A stretch of DNA of 48,844 bases from Lojkania enalia (taxonomy: Eukaryota; Ascomycota; Dothideomycetes; Pleosporales), in assembly GCA_010094045.1 (NCBI GenBank), contig ML986795.1, forward strand, positions 6,672-55,515, given 5' to 3'. Position 1 is the first letter of the stretch, and every line of letters starts with the position of its first letter. A program made the translations under genes and the position numbers. Shown here one piece after another: positions 1 to 9,461 of this stretch. The notes beneath the pieces were generated by a model, which saw nothing but the letters and a program-made list of their open reading frames with translations, ran no database searches and was not told the origin of the DNA.

Positions 1-84
1 AGAAGGGAAAAGGGGTAGAACTAGGGGTAGGATAAGATAAGCGAAAAGCTTTAGGATAAGGTTATATATAAAGCTTTTCGTGGA

Positions 85-1415
85 ACGATTTCTTTATATT
101 ATTATAGAGAAGTATAGTATTATAAATAAGGATATATATAACTTTAACGAATCTAGCTTTTAAATAGGTATTATCTTATTACAACTAGTTATTATAGGTA
201 TAGAGAGATATAATTAACTAAAGGCAATTTAATTAGATAATTATAAATGGATTTTAGTAATTAAGGGGATTAATACTACTAGCTAGACGCTCCTACCCTT
301 TATTATTATTACTAGCTACTACTATCTCTCTACCTAGTACGAAGGTAATAATATATCTAAAAACTAGACTATTATAGTTAGTAAGAATAGCTAAATAATA
401 AATAAACTCGGTATTAAGTAGTTAAAATACTTTTATAGGTATATAAAAGATTATATAGTAGACGCGCGTCGACTATTAATCTTTAATAGCTATAATAGTT
501 ATAACTTGCTTAATTTCTAGAAACTCTACGAGGAATAGAGTATTATTCTACTCTATATACTAGCTTATTTATTATATCTATTATAACTACTAGATATAGG
601 CTACTTCTTACTATTAAAGTATATATATAGAAATTAGATCTTAGTTTTAGCACGTAATTATATTAACTATATTATAAAACTTAAGTTCTTTCTAGCTTTT
701 AAAACTGCTTTTAATATATTAATTATAAAGGATAATATCTATATAAGTTTTTAAAGAGCTAGTCTAGTTCTATTTAATCTAGAAACGATACTTTTAAAGC
801 TTAATATAAAGCTTCATATACTAATACTACTAATATAAGATAATACCTTATAAAAAGTAAAAATACTAAGTAATACGCGCGAGCTAGAAGCTTAATTAAT
901 ATTAATTTATAATCGGATTTAAAGAGATATAAGTTCTTTACTAGCTTCTATTATTAAAAAGCTAAATTAGCTTAAGAAAGGCTCTATAAAAATAATATAT
1001 TAGATCGGGTTAATATATAATAAAATTGTCAGTCTTTAAGAAGTAAATAAAATAGTAATAAAATAGAAATAGTAGAAAAAAAGGTAGATTTAAGTATAAG
1101 GGACCCTAATAAAAGTATAAGAAGAGATAATTATTACTAAAAAGGATAATAAAGAGGAAACTTAAGCTATAATATACTAATTTAGGGTGCGATTAGATAT
1201 AAGTAGATAGTATAAAGCGTGCTATAGCTATTATAGTAAGACTATATATAATTCTTATATATGCTAGAAGAATATAGAAGTTTCTATAAAATAATCGCGC
1301 AAGTTATAAATTGCTATTATATTATTTAGTTATTAAGCTATACGTATATAAAGGTTAAAAAAGTTAATAGAGTAGACTATTTACTTATATAGGCCGCTTG
1401 CTTATAAGGTATATT
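85..1415 (+). mobile_element. RIP-degraded pogo/Fot1-type transposon, truncated copy (E1)
   Basis: AT-rich, stop-riddled DNA that is the reverse complement of 2303-3637: paired positions add up to 3718 at every point checked, so the arms differ by substitutions and not by net indels. The right end is a terminal repeat at 1367-1415. Read on the + strand, remnants of a pogo-type DDE transposase appear in the correct order: a DIYNF(D)E-type first catalytic motif near 123-155 (Asp now Asn), an 'LL-LDSHNSH'-like second motif near 473-503 (reads IFNSYNSY), and a degraded C-terminal zinc knuckle near 1220-1264. Losses are mostly C-to-T or G-to-A. Homology to the sister copy stops at about 85, so the N-terminal part is absent here; the sequence at 1-84 is unrelated. 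Confidence 0.8.
1367..1415 (-). repeat. Terminal inverted repeat of pogo element E1
   Basis: About 49 bp, the reverse complement of the repeats at 2303-2351 and 47063-47111 with a few transitions. The shared core, read outward to inward, begins AATATAYCTTATAAGTAA and ends around GTCYACTCTAT. It marks the outer end of the truncated copy. Confidence 0.8.
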
Positions 1416-2302
1416 AGTATAGTAAAAGAAGAAAAGAAAGAAGAATAGGGCTATATTTATAAGTTAAACGGGACCTACTAAAATATATAAAATACTAATC
1501 CTAGAATAAAAAAATATAGATATAGTACTATAATATATTTATATAGAATATATTAGAAACTAGAATAAGCTATTAGAAATAGTAGAGTACTATATCTAGA
1601 TAGAATAGATAAAGTAATAGATTAAAGAGCTTCGGGATAAACTTATAAAAAGAAAAGTAGATATTATAAATATAGAATACTAAAAAGTACTACTTTTATA
1701 GCTAAGGTTTAATCTAATATTAGCTACTATATAAATTAACTTAAATAAGAACTAATAAAGTAATAATAGATAAATATATATTATAGACTAACTATTAAAT
1801 AGTAAGTAGTAGGACTGTAGAAACTAAGGAGATAATTAGTTAGATAATAAAGTATAGTATAACCTATATATATAATAATAGTAGAAGTATTAGGTAGAAT
1901 AGAATAGATCTAATAAATCTAATAGATTTAATAAACTAGACTTAATAGTTTTAGACCTTTCTATATAAATAGACGGATTTTTTTATAGATTAAATCCTAT
2001 ATAGTTATTTTTATAAATTTATTTTATTACTATATTAGACTTTTAAGAATATATTCGTTATATTTAAAAAACTAGCAATTCTAATATTCTCTTTTTACTA
2101 AAACTACTACCTTTAACTAACCTAATATAAATAAAGCTCTAGTATATATATAACTACTATAGCGGTTATTATATATACTAGTAGTATATAGGTTAGTAAT
2201 ATTTAATAAGTTATATATTAGTTAACTAAATAAAAGCTGTAACTAAGTTTTTATACTACTTCTAATTTTAAGCTAGATTTATTTATCTTTTAAAATATTT
2301 AT
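1416..2302. other. RIPped spacer between two head-to-head transposons
   Basis: 887 bp of AT-rich, TpA-rich DNA with stops in every frame. It is not part of the inverted repeat formed by the flanking elements. No coding remnant, terminal repeat or recognisable element was seen in it; it is probably an older RIPped repeat or the original target DNA mutated by RIP spread. Confidence 0.5.
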
Positions 2303-2351
2303 AATATACCTTATAAGTAAGTAGCCTATATAAGTAAGCGGTCCACTCTAT
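2303..2351 (+). repeat. Left terminal inverted repeat of E2
   Basis: About 49 bp matching the reverse complement of 4110-4158 and the ends of the other copies (1367-1415, 47063-47111). Differences are transitions. TA dinucleotides next to the ends fit a TA target site, but the surrounding DNA is too TA-rich to prove a duplication. Confidence 0.8.
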
Positions 2352-4109
2352 CAACTTTTTTAACCTTTATATACGTATAGCTTAACAACTAAGTAATATA
2401 ATAGTAATTTACAACTTACACGATTATTCTATAGAAACCTCTATATCCTTCTAGTATATACGAGAATTATATCTAGTTTTACTATAGCAGCTATAACGCG
2501 CTTTATACTATCTACTCGTATCTAATTACACCCTAAATTAGCGTATTATAGCCCGAGTTTTCTCCTTATTATCTTTTTTAGTAATAATCATCTCTTCTTA
2601 TACTTTTATTAGGGTCCCTTACGCTTAAATCTACCTTTTTTTCTACTATTTCCATTTTATTACTACTTTATTCGCTTCTTAAAGACTGACAATTTTATTA
2701 TATATTAACCCGATCTAATATATTACTTTTATAAAGCCTTTCTTAAGCTAATTTAGCTTCTTAATAATAGAAGCTAGTAAAGAACTTATATCCCTTTAAA
2801 TCCGATTATAAATTAATATTAATTAAGCTTCTAGTTTATACGCGTTACTTAGTATTTTTACTTCTTATAGAATATTATCTTATACTAGTAGTATTAGTAT
2901 ATAAAGCTTTATATTAAGCTTTAAAAGTACTACTTCTAGATTAAATAGGATTAGACCAGCTCTTTAAAAACTTGTATAGATATTATCCTTTATAATTAAT
3001 ATATTAAAAGCAGCTTTAAAAGCTAAAAAGAACTTAAGTTTTATAATATAGTTAATATAATTATATATTAAGATTAAGATCTAATTTCTATATATATATT
3101 TTAATAGTAAAAATTAGCCTATATCTAGTAGCTATAATAGGTATAATAAATAAGCTGGTATATAGAGTAGAATAATATTCTATTTCTTATAGAGTTTCTG
3201 GAAATTAAGCGAGTTATAACTATTATAGCTATTAAAGATTAGTTGTCGACGCGCGCCTACTATACAATCTTTTATATATCTATAAAAGTATTTTAACTAC
3301 TTAATACTAAGTTTATTTATTATCTAGCCGTTTTTACTAACTATAATAGCCCAGTTTTTAGGTATATTATCGCCTTTATACTAGGTAGAGAGATAGTAGT
3401 AGCTAGTAATAATAATAAAGGGTAGAAGCGTCTAGCTAGTAATATTAATCTCCTAAATTACTAAAATCTATTTATAATTATCTAATTAAATTGCCTTTAG
3501 TTAATTATATCTCTCTATACCTATAATAACTAGTTATAATAAGGTAACGCCTATTTAAAAGCTAGATTTGTTAAAGTTATATATATCCTTATCTATAATA
3601 CTATACTTCTTCTTAGTATATTATATAAATTTAAACTAGCCTTTAATTACTTTAAAATCTTCGTATAGAACTTTCTAGCAATTATAAGGCTAATTTAGGC
3701 GTATCTTAAGCTTAGAAGTATATTTAATAAAGTTCCTAGGCTAATATATACTAATCTAGCTTATACTATACTTAATAAGTAAGCTATTAACTATATCTTA
3801 TATAGTAGTTAAAGTAGGTATAAATCCTCGCAAATCTAGATCAAGTATATATTAAATAATAACCTCCTCTTTAAGTTTTATTAGTCTCTTCGAGTTAGGC
3901 TTATAATTATACTATAAGCGGATTCTAATATATTATTAGTATAGAGTTATTTAAATTATATTAAATATTAGAGTAGCGCGTCTTTTACTATTTATTTAGC
4001 TTCTTTTAGTAGTTAAAAAAGTTAAGTTTACTTAATTCTCGTTTTAGGCTATATTCTTATTATTTTATTATTATATTATTATTAAAAGCTTAGATGTTGC
4101 GTTTTAGTA

Positions 4110-4158
4110 ATAGAGTAGACCGTTTACTTATATAGGCTACTTACTTATAAGATATATT
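4110..4158 (-). repeat. Right terminal inverted repeat of E2
   Basis: The reverse complement of this segment begins AATATATCTTATAAGTAAGT and runs to an ACTCTAT end. It matches the repeat at 2303-2351 and closes the 1.86-kb element. Confidence 0.8.
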
Positions 4159-4540
4159 ATAATATATAGAGTTTAGATTAATAATAAATTACTTATAGAA
4201 TTATTTTATATTAGAAGAGTTTAGTAGTTTACTTCTACTAAAAGTATTAATCTATCTAATAGCTAAGTATAAATTTATTTATAATAGTATATATAAAGCT
4301 AATAATAGTTTTAAAGTATTAAAGAGGGTTTCTAAAACTTAAATAAGCTCTTTTATAAAAATATAGAGTAATAAAAACTTAATACTAGTACTATAAAAAA
4401 GAAATTTTATTATATTATAAAAGAAAGTATAGAATAAATTAGGTTTAAAAATAATAATTTAAAAGTAATTTTTAGGGAAGAGTAAATTATAGATATTTAA
4501 TATTAGCTCTAGTAGACTATTTTTAAAGAATTACGGCCGT
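4159..4540. other. RIPped flank and compartment boundary
   Basis: AT-rich, stop-filled sequence outside the transposon. Base composition changes abruptly at about 4530-4545 to ordinary mixed sequence. No element or gene was recognised. Confidence 0.5.
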
Positions 4541-5369
4541 ATTTACTGTGTATACGATGTTTTAGCTGCTAAAGTCTAAAGTACCCCTTATTTGTCTCGC
4601 CACGCCGTGCGTCTCGCTACGCAGGGATGCACGTTACTAGATTGACTCCACCAAGATAAGCTATTGACGCCCTTAAGTTCTTTAATCCTGGGTAGAAATA
4701 AACTTTGGAATTGCCCACCACGAATAATCAGATAATTTCCTCCACTATTGGTACTCTAATAAGGGGGAACGGTTACTGCATTAGTGACAAATCCCTCGTG
4801 AACGACGGATAATCGCAGTTATTGTTGTGCGCCTCCCCGGCAGGCAACCAACTTTCCACAATAATATCCGGGACCCGCATAGCAATCCATAACTCAATCG
4901 CTCGGGCACTTCTAATGATGCTGTTGCTCTCGGAAAGGCCGATAGCCATGGCGCGTGGGATAGAAACCAAAGCGTTTCGCGGAAACATCCGAACTACGCA
5001 ACGAGAAGAGCAAGGACTACTAAGATTTACAATTTGGACTCAAATTTGGCCGTATATTGAGAACCAAATCAATAGAGCTATATGCCTTGAGTCCTCAAAT
5101 TCCAGTATCGAAGTGAAATGCCGCAAAACCAATCGTTTAGCTGCTGTGAAACATTGCCTGTAGCACAGCCAAGCTGGTTTCGACTTCCCCTCTTCATTGG
5201 TGCCTGATTGTTTCATCCATCTTCACAGGCGGTTACAACTCACCATCAAGCAGGGCAGATATCCATTTATTCCACTAAGTGGCCTTTCCCTCAAGCCTCG
5301 AACCCCTCCCATTTTTCGTCTTGCCCTTCAAATTCACTACGCTTCGGTATTGTCACGTTATCCTAAAAA
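4541..5369. other. Non-RIPped intergenic sequence with two overlapping ORFs
   Basis: Normal-composition DNA upstream of the BTB gene. It contains overlapping open frames on both strands (4822-5163 plus, 4773-4988 minus). The minus frame reads rather like real protein (for example a stretch ending ESWLPAGEAHNNNCDYPSF) but I recognise no family, and no flanking splice sites extend it convincingly. It may be a gene relic; otherwise this is the BTB promoter region. Confidence 0.3.
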
Positions 5370-6267
5370 ATGGCATTTTATTCAATCAACGGCCGCATGG
5401 GGGGAACACCGAACCAAAATCACTTCGCAAAATATTACAATTCCACCAATCTCTCGGACATAACAATCGTCTACGGTATTGAGGGGAAGAAGCGATTCCA
5501 GGGTCACAGAATGGTTCTCAGCAGCAAGTCGAAATGGTTTTCTAATGCATTCGAGGGGCGCTTTAGAGTACGTCTTATGCATTTATATTCTTTTTCTCTG
5601 GAATGGGACTTATGATCACTAGGAAGCTAACTCATCCGAGATTACGCTCAAAGACGATGATACTCAGGCAGTCCGGTCCATGCTTGAATACTGCTACACA
5701 AATGATTACTTGTCGTCAGAGCACAATCGCGACGGGCGCGAGGATAGAGGCGTCTATTTAGCTTATTGCAAAACTGCAATGTTGCACCACTTGCATGTTA
5801 TGGTAGTTGCAGATAAGTACGTGGTGGACGGTTTGGTGGACGAAGCCTACAAGCGATTCAGCTCATCGGTTTGCGAAGACATTGACGTGCATCGCTCCGC
5901 TGTAAAGCATCTCTTTCAAAGAGAAAACATTATTCAAGCGACGGTTGACGAGACAAGTCGTTATCAGCACCTAGTCCGCTCTTTCTACGGTGTAATTCGA
6001 AGGCTTGCATCATTATTCTTTCAATGTTTCACCCCATTTCCCCGAACCAAATTGAAGTTGTCGAAGACACGGCTAGAAGATGCCCCGCCTCTCGAGCGTG
6101 CCAAAGCTCTTGTAGTAGCGCGTGCTGCATTGCTCTGCAAAGCCAACGCCCCAATGGAACATTTCGACTATGTAAGAGAAGTTTCGAAGGAGTATCCAGC
6201 TTTCGGGATTGCAATATTGGATAAAACGCTAAAAGATAGGATTCCACTAACGCGGAATGCATACTAG
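5370..6267 (+). CDS. BTB/POZ domain protein
   Basis: Two exons, 5370-5567 and 5623-6267, joined across a 55-bp intron (GTACGT donor, CACTAG acceptor), giving 280 aa. The BTB/POZ fold occupies about residues 28-105: 'LSDITIVYG', then 'FQGHRMVLSSKSKWFSNAFEGRF', then after the splice 'SEITLKDDDTQAVRSMLEYCYTNDY'. Conservation across the junction supports the intron. The C-terminal half carries no domain I recognise. Fungal stand-alone BTB proteins are presumed protein-interaction modules, some of them Cullin-3 adaptors; there is no BACK or Kelch region, so the partner is unknown. The gene sits between a RIPped compartment and a pogo relic, but its frame is intact. Confidence 0.85.
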
Positions 6268-6495
6268 ATGACTGCAATGGGATGATAGCAGGAGCCGAGG
6301 AGTTAATGCAAAGTAGATAATTTTTCGTAGGTCACAGCTGGTTGCACTCTGGACCATTTTGGAGTTAGTAGGTATAGGATATAGGGTAATTATGATCACG
6401 TTTGATACCATGAGTTTCAATAGTTGTTTTAGAGTAGTTTGGCTTTTCTTTGCTGTCTAATTTCCCTACCCTACAATGTCTCTAATATACATCTC
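6268..6495. other. Short intergenic stretch
   Basis: The 3' flank of the BTB gene up to the inverted repeat of the pogo derivative. Nothing else was seen. Confidence 0.4.
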
Positions 6496-6524
6496 ATAAC
6501 GTATCGTACAAGCGAGCTACGCAC
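6496..6524 (+). repeat. Left TIR of the deleted pogo element
   Basis: 29 bp; the reverse complement matches 7558-7586 with about three mismatches. Confidence 0.8.
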
Positions 6525-6563
6525 TTTTGCCAAGAGAACACCACCGTCTTATCTTTCAGCGCG

Positions 6564-7476
6564 ATGCAGCAACCACCTCAACCTAAATCAATCTATAGAG
6601 TAGGTTGAACATCGCTTGCCCTATCAGCTATAACAAGGACCAAGTTCAGAGCGTACGAGCTGCAGCAAAAGCCCATAACGTTCCCGAATCAATGCTCAAA
6701 ATACGACACACTGGCACGTCTTCTCGACGCGATTATGAGCCCAAATCAAAGAAGCTCATGAAGCTACAAGAATCAACTATTGTTCAGCATATAATAGACC
6801 TATATTATCGTGGGTATCCTACTATTCATAGTGTGCGAGATATGACTAATTATCTGCTCAGAGTTCGCTCTATTGATAAGGTCGGCGATAGATAGCCATT
6901 CAACTTTGTCAGGCGTATAAAGGAGCTTGAAACACGCATCTATCGAAAATACGACTATTAGCGAGCTCTCTATAAGGACCGTAAGGCTATTAGCAACTGG
7001 TTCAACTTAGTACGCAATACCAAAGTAGAGTATATTATTACTAATAAAGATATTTATAATTTCAATAAGACAGGCTTCTATATAGGTATGCATCTGCTAC
7101 TAAAGTATTACTAGGCATTAGAATAGCTCATCTACTGTAATTAATGAGTTGCTCGATTTGCTCGCCAAAGGCGCTGTGCTGATAGCTCACTCATGTGCGC
7201 TACTGCAGCGTCAGGTTACCTAGCTTCACGTAGCAAATAAGACCTTCTCTTAGCACAAAAAGCGGCTAAAACAGGTTCTATAGAAGCAAGGTAGCCTCGC
7301 TAGTGCAGAAGTTACTAAGATAGCTGCTCAAAAAGAGGCAGGTGAGCAGCTGGGGAATGAAGAGCGCGCCGGTGTCAAGCGTAGCAAGGCTAGTGCGCCG
7401 CACCAGCGGCATTGCAGGTGCTACGGCGAGGCTGGGTATAACTCTAGAACTTGCACAAAGGCAGAAAAATAGCCTA
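6564..7476 (+). pseudogene. Pogo-type transposase relic (HTH + truncated DDE + zinc knuckle)
   Basis: Remnant of the family that in fungi carries psq/CENP-B HTH domains, a DDE domain and a C-terminal CCHC knuckle. The frame at 6605-6895 reads 'SVRAAAKAHNVPES' and 'SRRDYEPKSKKLMKLQESTI', the classic HTH region, with a frameshift near 6630 separating it from the likely N-terminus. After a stop it continues through 'ALYKDRKAISNWF' to the first catalytic motif at 7049-7090, which reads DIYNFNKTGF (expected Asp and Glu are Asn and Lys). The rest of DDE is missing: the text jumps near 7110-7140 to the C-terminal coil ('LLQRQVTQLHVANKTFS'). The knuckle at 7413-7454 reads CRCYGEAGYNSRTC, with Tyr where a Cys and the His are expected. 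Clearly dead. Confidence 0.82.
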
Positions 7477-7557
7477 TCTGTCTCCTATCAAAATACTATA
7501 CTATACCTGCCGACGTTGTCGCGATATATGCCTATTACTATCGAGATGGTTGATGTG

Positions 7558-7586
7558 GTGTATAGCTCGCTTGTACCATACGTTAT
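7558..7586 (-). repeat. Right TIR of the deleted pogo element
   Basis: Inverted partner of 6496-6524; closes the element. Confidence 0.8.
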
Positions 7587-7844
7587 TGACTATCATTCCA
7601 ATAAATTACCATGGCCATTAAGGCTAGAAAGCTTCTAAGATTAAAAAGTCTTAAGTATATAACAAGATGCTTGGCCAGTTTGCATGTCATCTTCATCATA
7701 CTCATAACATTTACTAACCAATCTCTATTAGCTATCTTCCGTTGGTCGTAGAATATATGGAACGGGGCGACCAAAAGGCACGTAGAGGGTATCGACATTT
7801 TCCATGGTTGCCAGCCTGAGTCTTTACTTTAATATTTAATTTGA

Positions 7845-8667
7845 TCAAATTAATGCCCCTGCATTCATCATAATCTCTTCTTTCCGTCTCCTCGATTCTA
7901 GCTTTACCTCCTGTTTAGCCATAGACTCTTCCTTTGCCTTCCTATACTCTTTCCGCCTGGCCTCATGATCAGCCTTCAACCTCTCATGCTTTTTTGCCTT
8001 TTCCCTTTCTACTTTAATTTCTTTCGTTATCTTCTTGTGTTCTACCGAACTAAGCTGCCAAGGAATTGAAAGTACTTCACGCTTGAAGACTGCAGCTTTC
8101 GTCCATGCTTTAGCTTCCTCGTCTGTTGTGAATAATACCCAGACTCTTTTCAATTCAAGCTGTTTCTGGTTGCGAAATTCAGAGATGGTGCATTTCGCTT
8201 TGATGACCGACCCAATAGCTAGGCGGGCTTCATTCACCATAATCTCGAAAATCCCATACCGGCTGATAACATGAACATTATCGATGGCGGTATTTGAAGA
8301 ACTCTCTACGGGATTGTATACGTCGGGAGTCAGGCGAACGATTTTGACTTCAACTGTCGCACCACTCCCGTCATCGATAGTGAGAACGGTATATTTCATA
8401 TTGATGTCATCGATTGCAACAACAACACCGACGAGGCAAACATATCGAATGGGATGATTGAGGTAAAAGTATATGTTCTGGCCTGCGAAAGAACTTAGCG
8501 GGATATCAAAGCGCTCACATAGAAGGTATACTCTGAAAGTCGGGTTCCGTTCTGAGGGCTTGAATGTCGGCAGCAGTGAGCTTCACCCAGGTGTTGTAAG
8601 TAGGCGATGCTCTGAAGCAATATGCCGGAAATAATCGATAGCTTGGCGCAGATTGGTGCGTTGACAT
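7845..8667 (-). CDS. STN1: STN1, telomere-capping CST complex OB-fold subunit
   Basis: Two exons on the minus strand, 8532-8667 and 7845-8482, with a 49-bp intron (GTATAC...TCGCAG); 257 aa. The start gives 'MSTHQSAPSYRLFPAYCFRASPTYNTWVKL', and the spliced junction reads 'DFQSQNIYFYLNHPIRYVCLVG'. Both match the N-terminal OB fold of fungal Stn1, which continues through 'YTVLTIDDGSGATVEVKI' to about residue 165. The tail (about 180-257) is a basic coiled coil and there is no C-terminal winged-helix region, as in other short fungal Stn1 proteins. Stn1 works with Ten1 on single-stranded telomeric DNA and stimulates lagging-strand fill-in. An out-of-frame ATG lies 4 nt upstream of the chosen start. 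An ACGCGT box lies at 8709-8714. Confidence 0.85.
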
Positions 8668-8708
8668 GTCATGGTGTTGTAAGTGGGTTGTTAAATTGTG
8701 AACGAGAA

Positions 8709-8714
8709 ACGCGT
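8709..8714. promoter_or_regulatory. MCB-like box (ACGCGT) upstream of STN1
   Basis: A palindromic ACGCGT about 42 bp upstream of the STN1 start. In yeasts this is the core of MBF sites controlling G1/S genes; its function here is inferred only. Confidence 0.3.
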
Positions 8715-9461
8715 CCGCTAACAATAAGTCCGGTCCCGCGCCAGCACGTGATGGAAAGGCTCTGGTTCCAAAAAGGGTTAGGCCCAACTCCTAGGCTGAT
8801 CAAGGCACATGCACGACAGCATGGATCTACCACCTGGCACTAAGCCCAATGGCCATCCGACTGAGCCGTTCTATGACAGAGAATGCGGTGACCTTCCACG
8901 CCAAAATCAAGGTCTATTGACGATGACAGCTCGCACTGCCTCGCCTCACCTAACAGCGAAGCGGGAGAAGAAATTGATGAAACGTTCTTCGAACTAGGCT
9001 ATCTTGTCAACAAAGCGGCATTCCCACCTCAACACTGCCATTTCGCTCCCCAAATCTCAATGAGCAGCTAGAAAGTAATACTATAGGCCAGATGACGAGC
9101 AGTCTAATCCAAGAACACCCAGCCTGAATGTTGCTAGTTTTGTCCAAGCTTTCAGAAGCCGGATGGGGCACACCCCGCCAACCCACCATCAAGATGTCAT
9201 GACCGAAGAGGCTGACCATCAAGCTGCAGCTTACTTGAGATTTGTTGGTCTTCCAAGGATCTCCCAAGAACATTTGGCAAAAGTAAAAAATTAGGCGCAA
9301 GCCTGTCTCAAGAGCCTTTAGCCCTCCGTCTTTTTTTTTTATTCTGCCGGACAGAAAACTTCCTTGGAAGCAGTCCGGTACAGACGATATTGTGAACCAC
9401 GGTTCCGTTTCCTCAGTTTCTTCTGTCGCTTCTCTCCTCGTATTTTCGCCTTCTAATCAAG
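8715..9461. other. Divergent intergenic region between STN1 and the PEP-repeat gene
   Basis: About 0.75 kb with only unconvincing ORFs (8809-8997 plus, 9007-9300 minus). A pyrimidine/T-rich tract at about 9330-9345 and CT-rich leader sequence precede the PEP gene start. No RNA gene was recognised. Confidence 0.4.

Larger units (their letters stand above)
2303..4158 (-). mobile_element. RIP-degraded complete pogo/Fot1-type DNA transposon (E2)
   Basis: A 1,856-bp unit bounded by matching inverted repeats at 2303-2351 and 4110-4158. Size and TIR length fit Fot1-like pogo elements (about 1.9 kb, TIRs near 44 bp, TA targets). On the minus strand a decayed transposase can be followed from near 4100 to near 2400: a segment recalling 'NSKRL-KLEEE-IVQYILDLDLRGF' of the HTH region (about 3790-3900), the first catalytic motif (about 3563-3595), the second (about 3215-3245) and the C-terminal basic and zinc-knuckle region (about 2454-2700). 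Many codons are now stops and catalytic Asp codons read Asn, the expected RIP outcome. It cannot encode an active enzyme. Confidence 0.82.
6496..7586 (+). mobile_element. Internally deleted pogo-type element with 29-bp TIRs
   Basis: Bounded by inverted repeats 6496-6524 and 7558-7586 (shared core AACGTATSGTACAAGCGAG, near-identical over about 29 bp). TA dinucleotides lie at 6497-6498 and 7584-7585, fitting a TA target duplication. At 1.09 kb it is about half the length of an autonomous pogo element because the centre of the transposase is missing. Unlike the elements at 1-4158 it has nearly normal base composition. Its TIR is unrelated to theirs, so it is a different pogo family. Such an element could have moved only with transposase supplied by a full-length relative. 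Confidence 0.8.

Noticed and set aside
1..4540. Possible CRISPR-like or satellite array in AT-rich DNA
   Set aside because: The repeated words (TATATA, TAGTA, CTAG) are a by-product of RIP composition; no regular repeat-spacer period exists.
4773..5163. Overlapping antisense ORFs of 71 and 113 codons
   Set aside because: The minus frame has protein-like wording, but I know no family for it and saw no splice sites extending it; not enough to call a gene.
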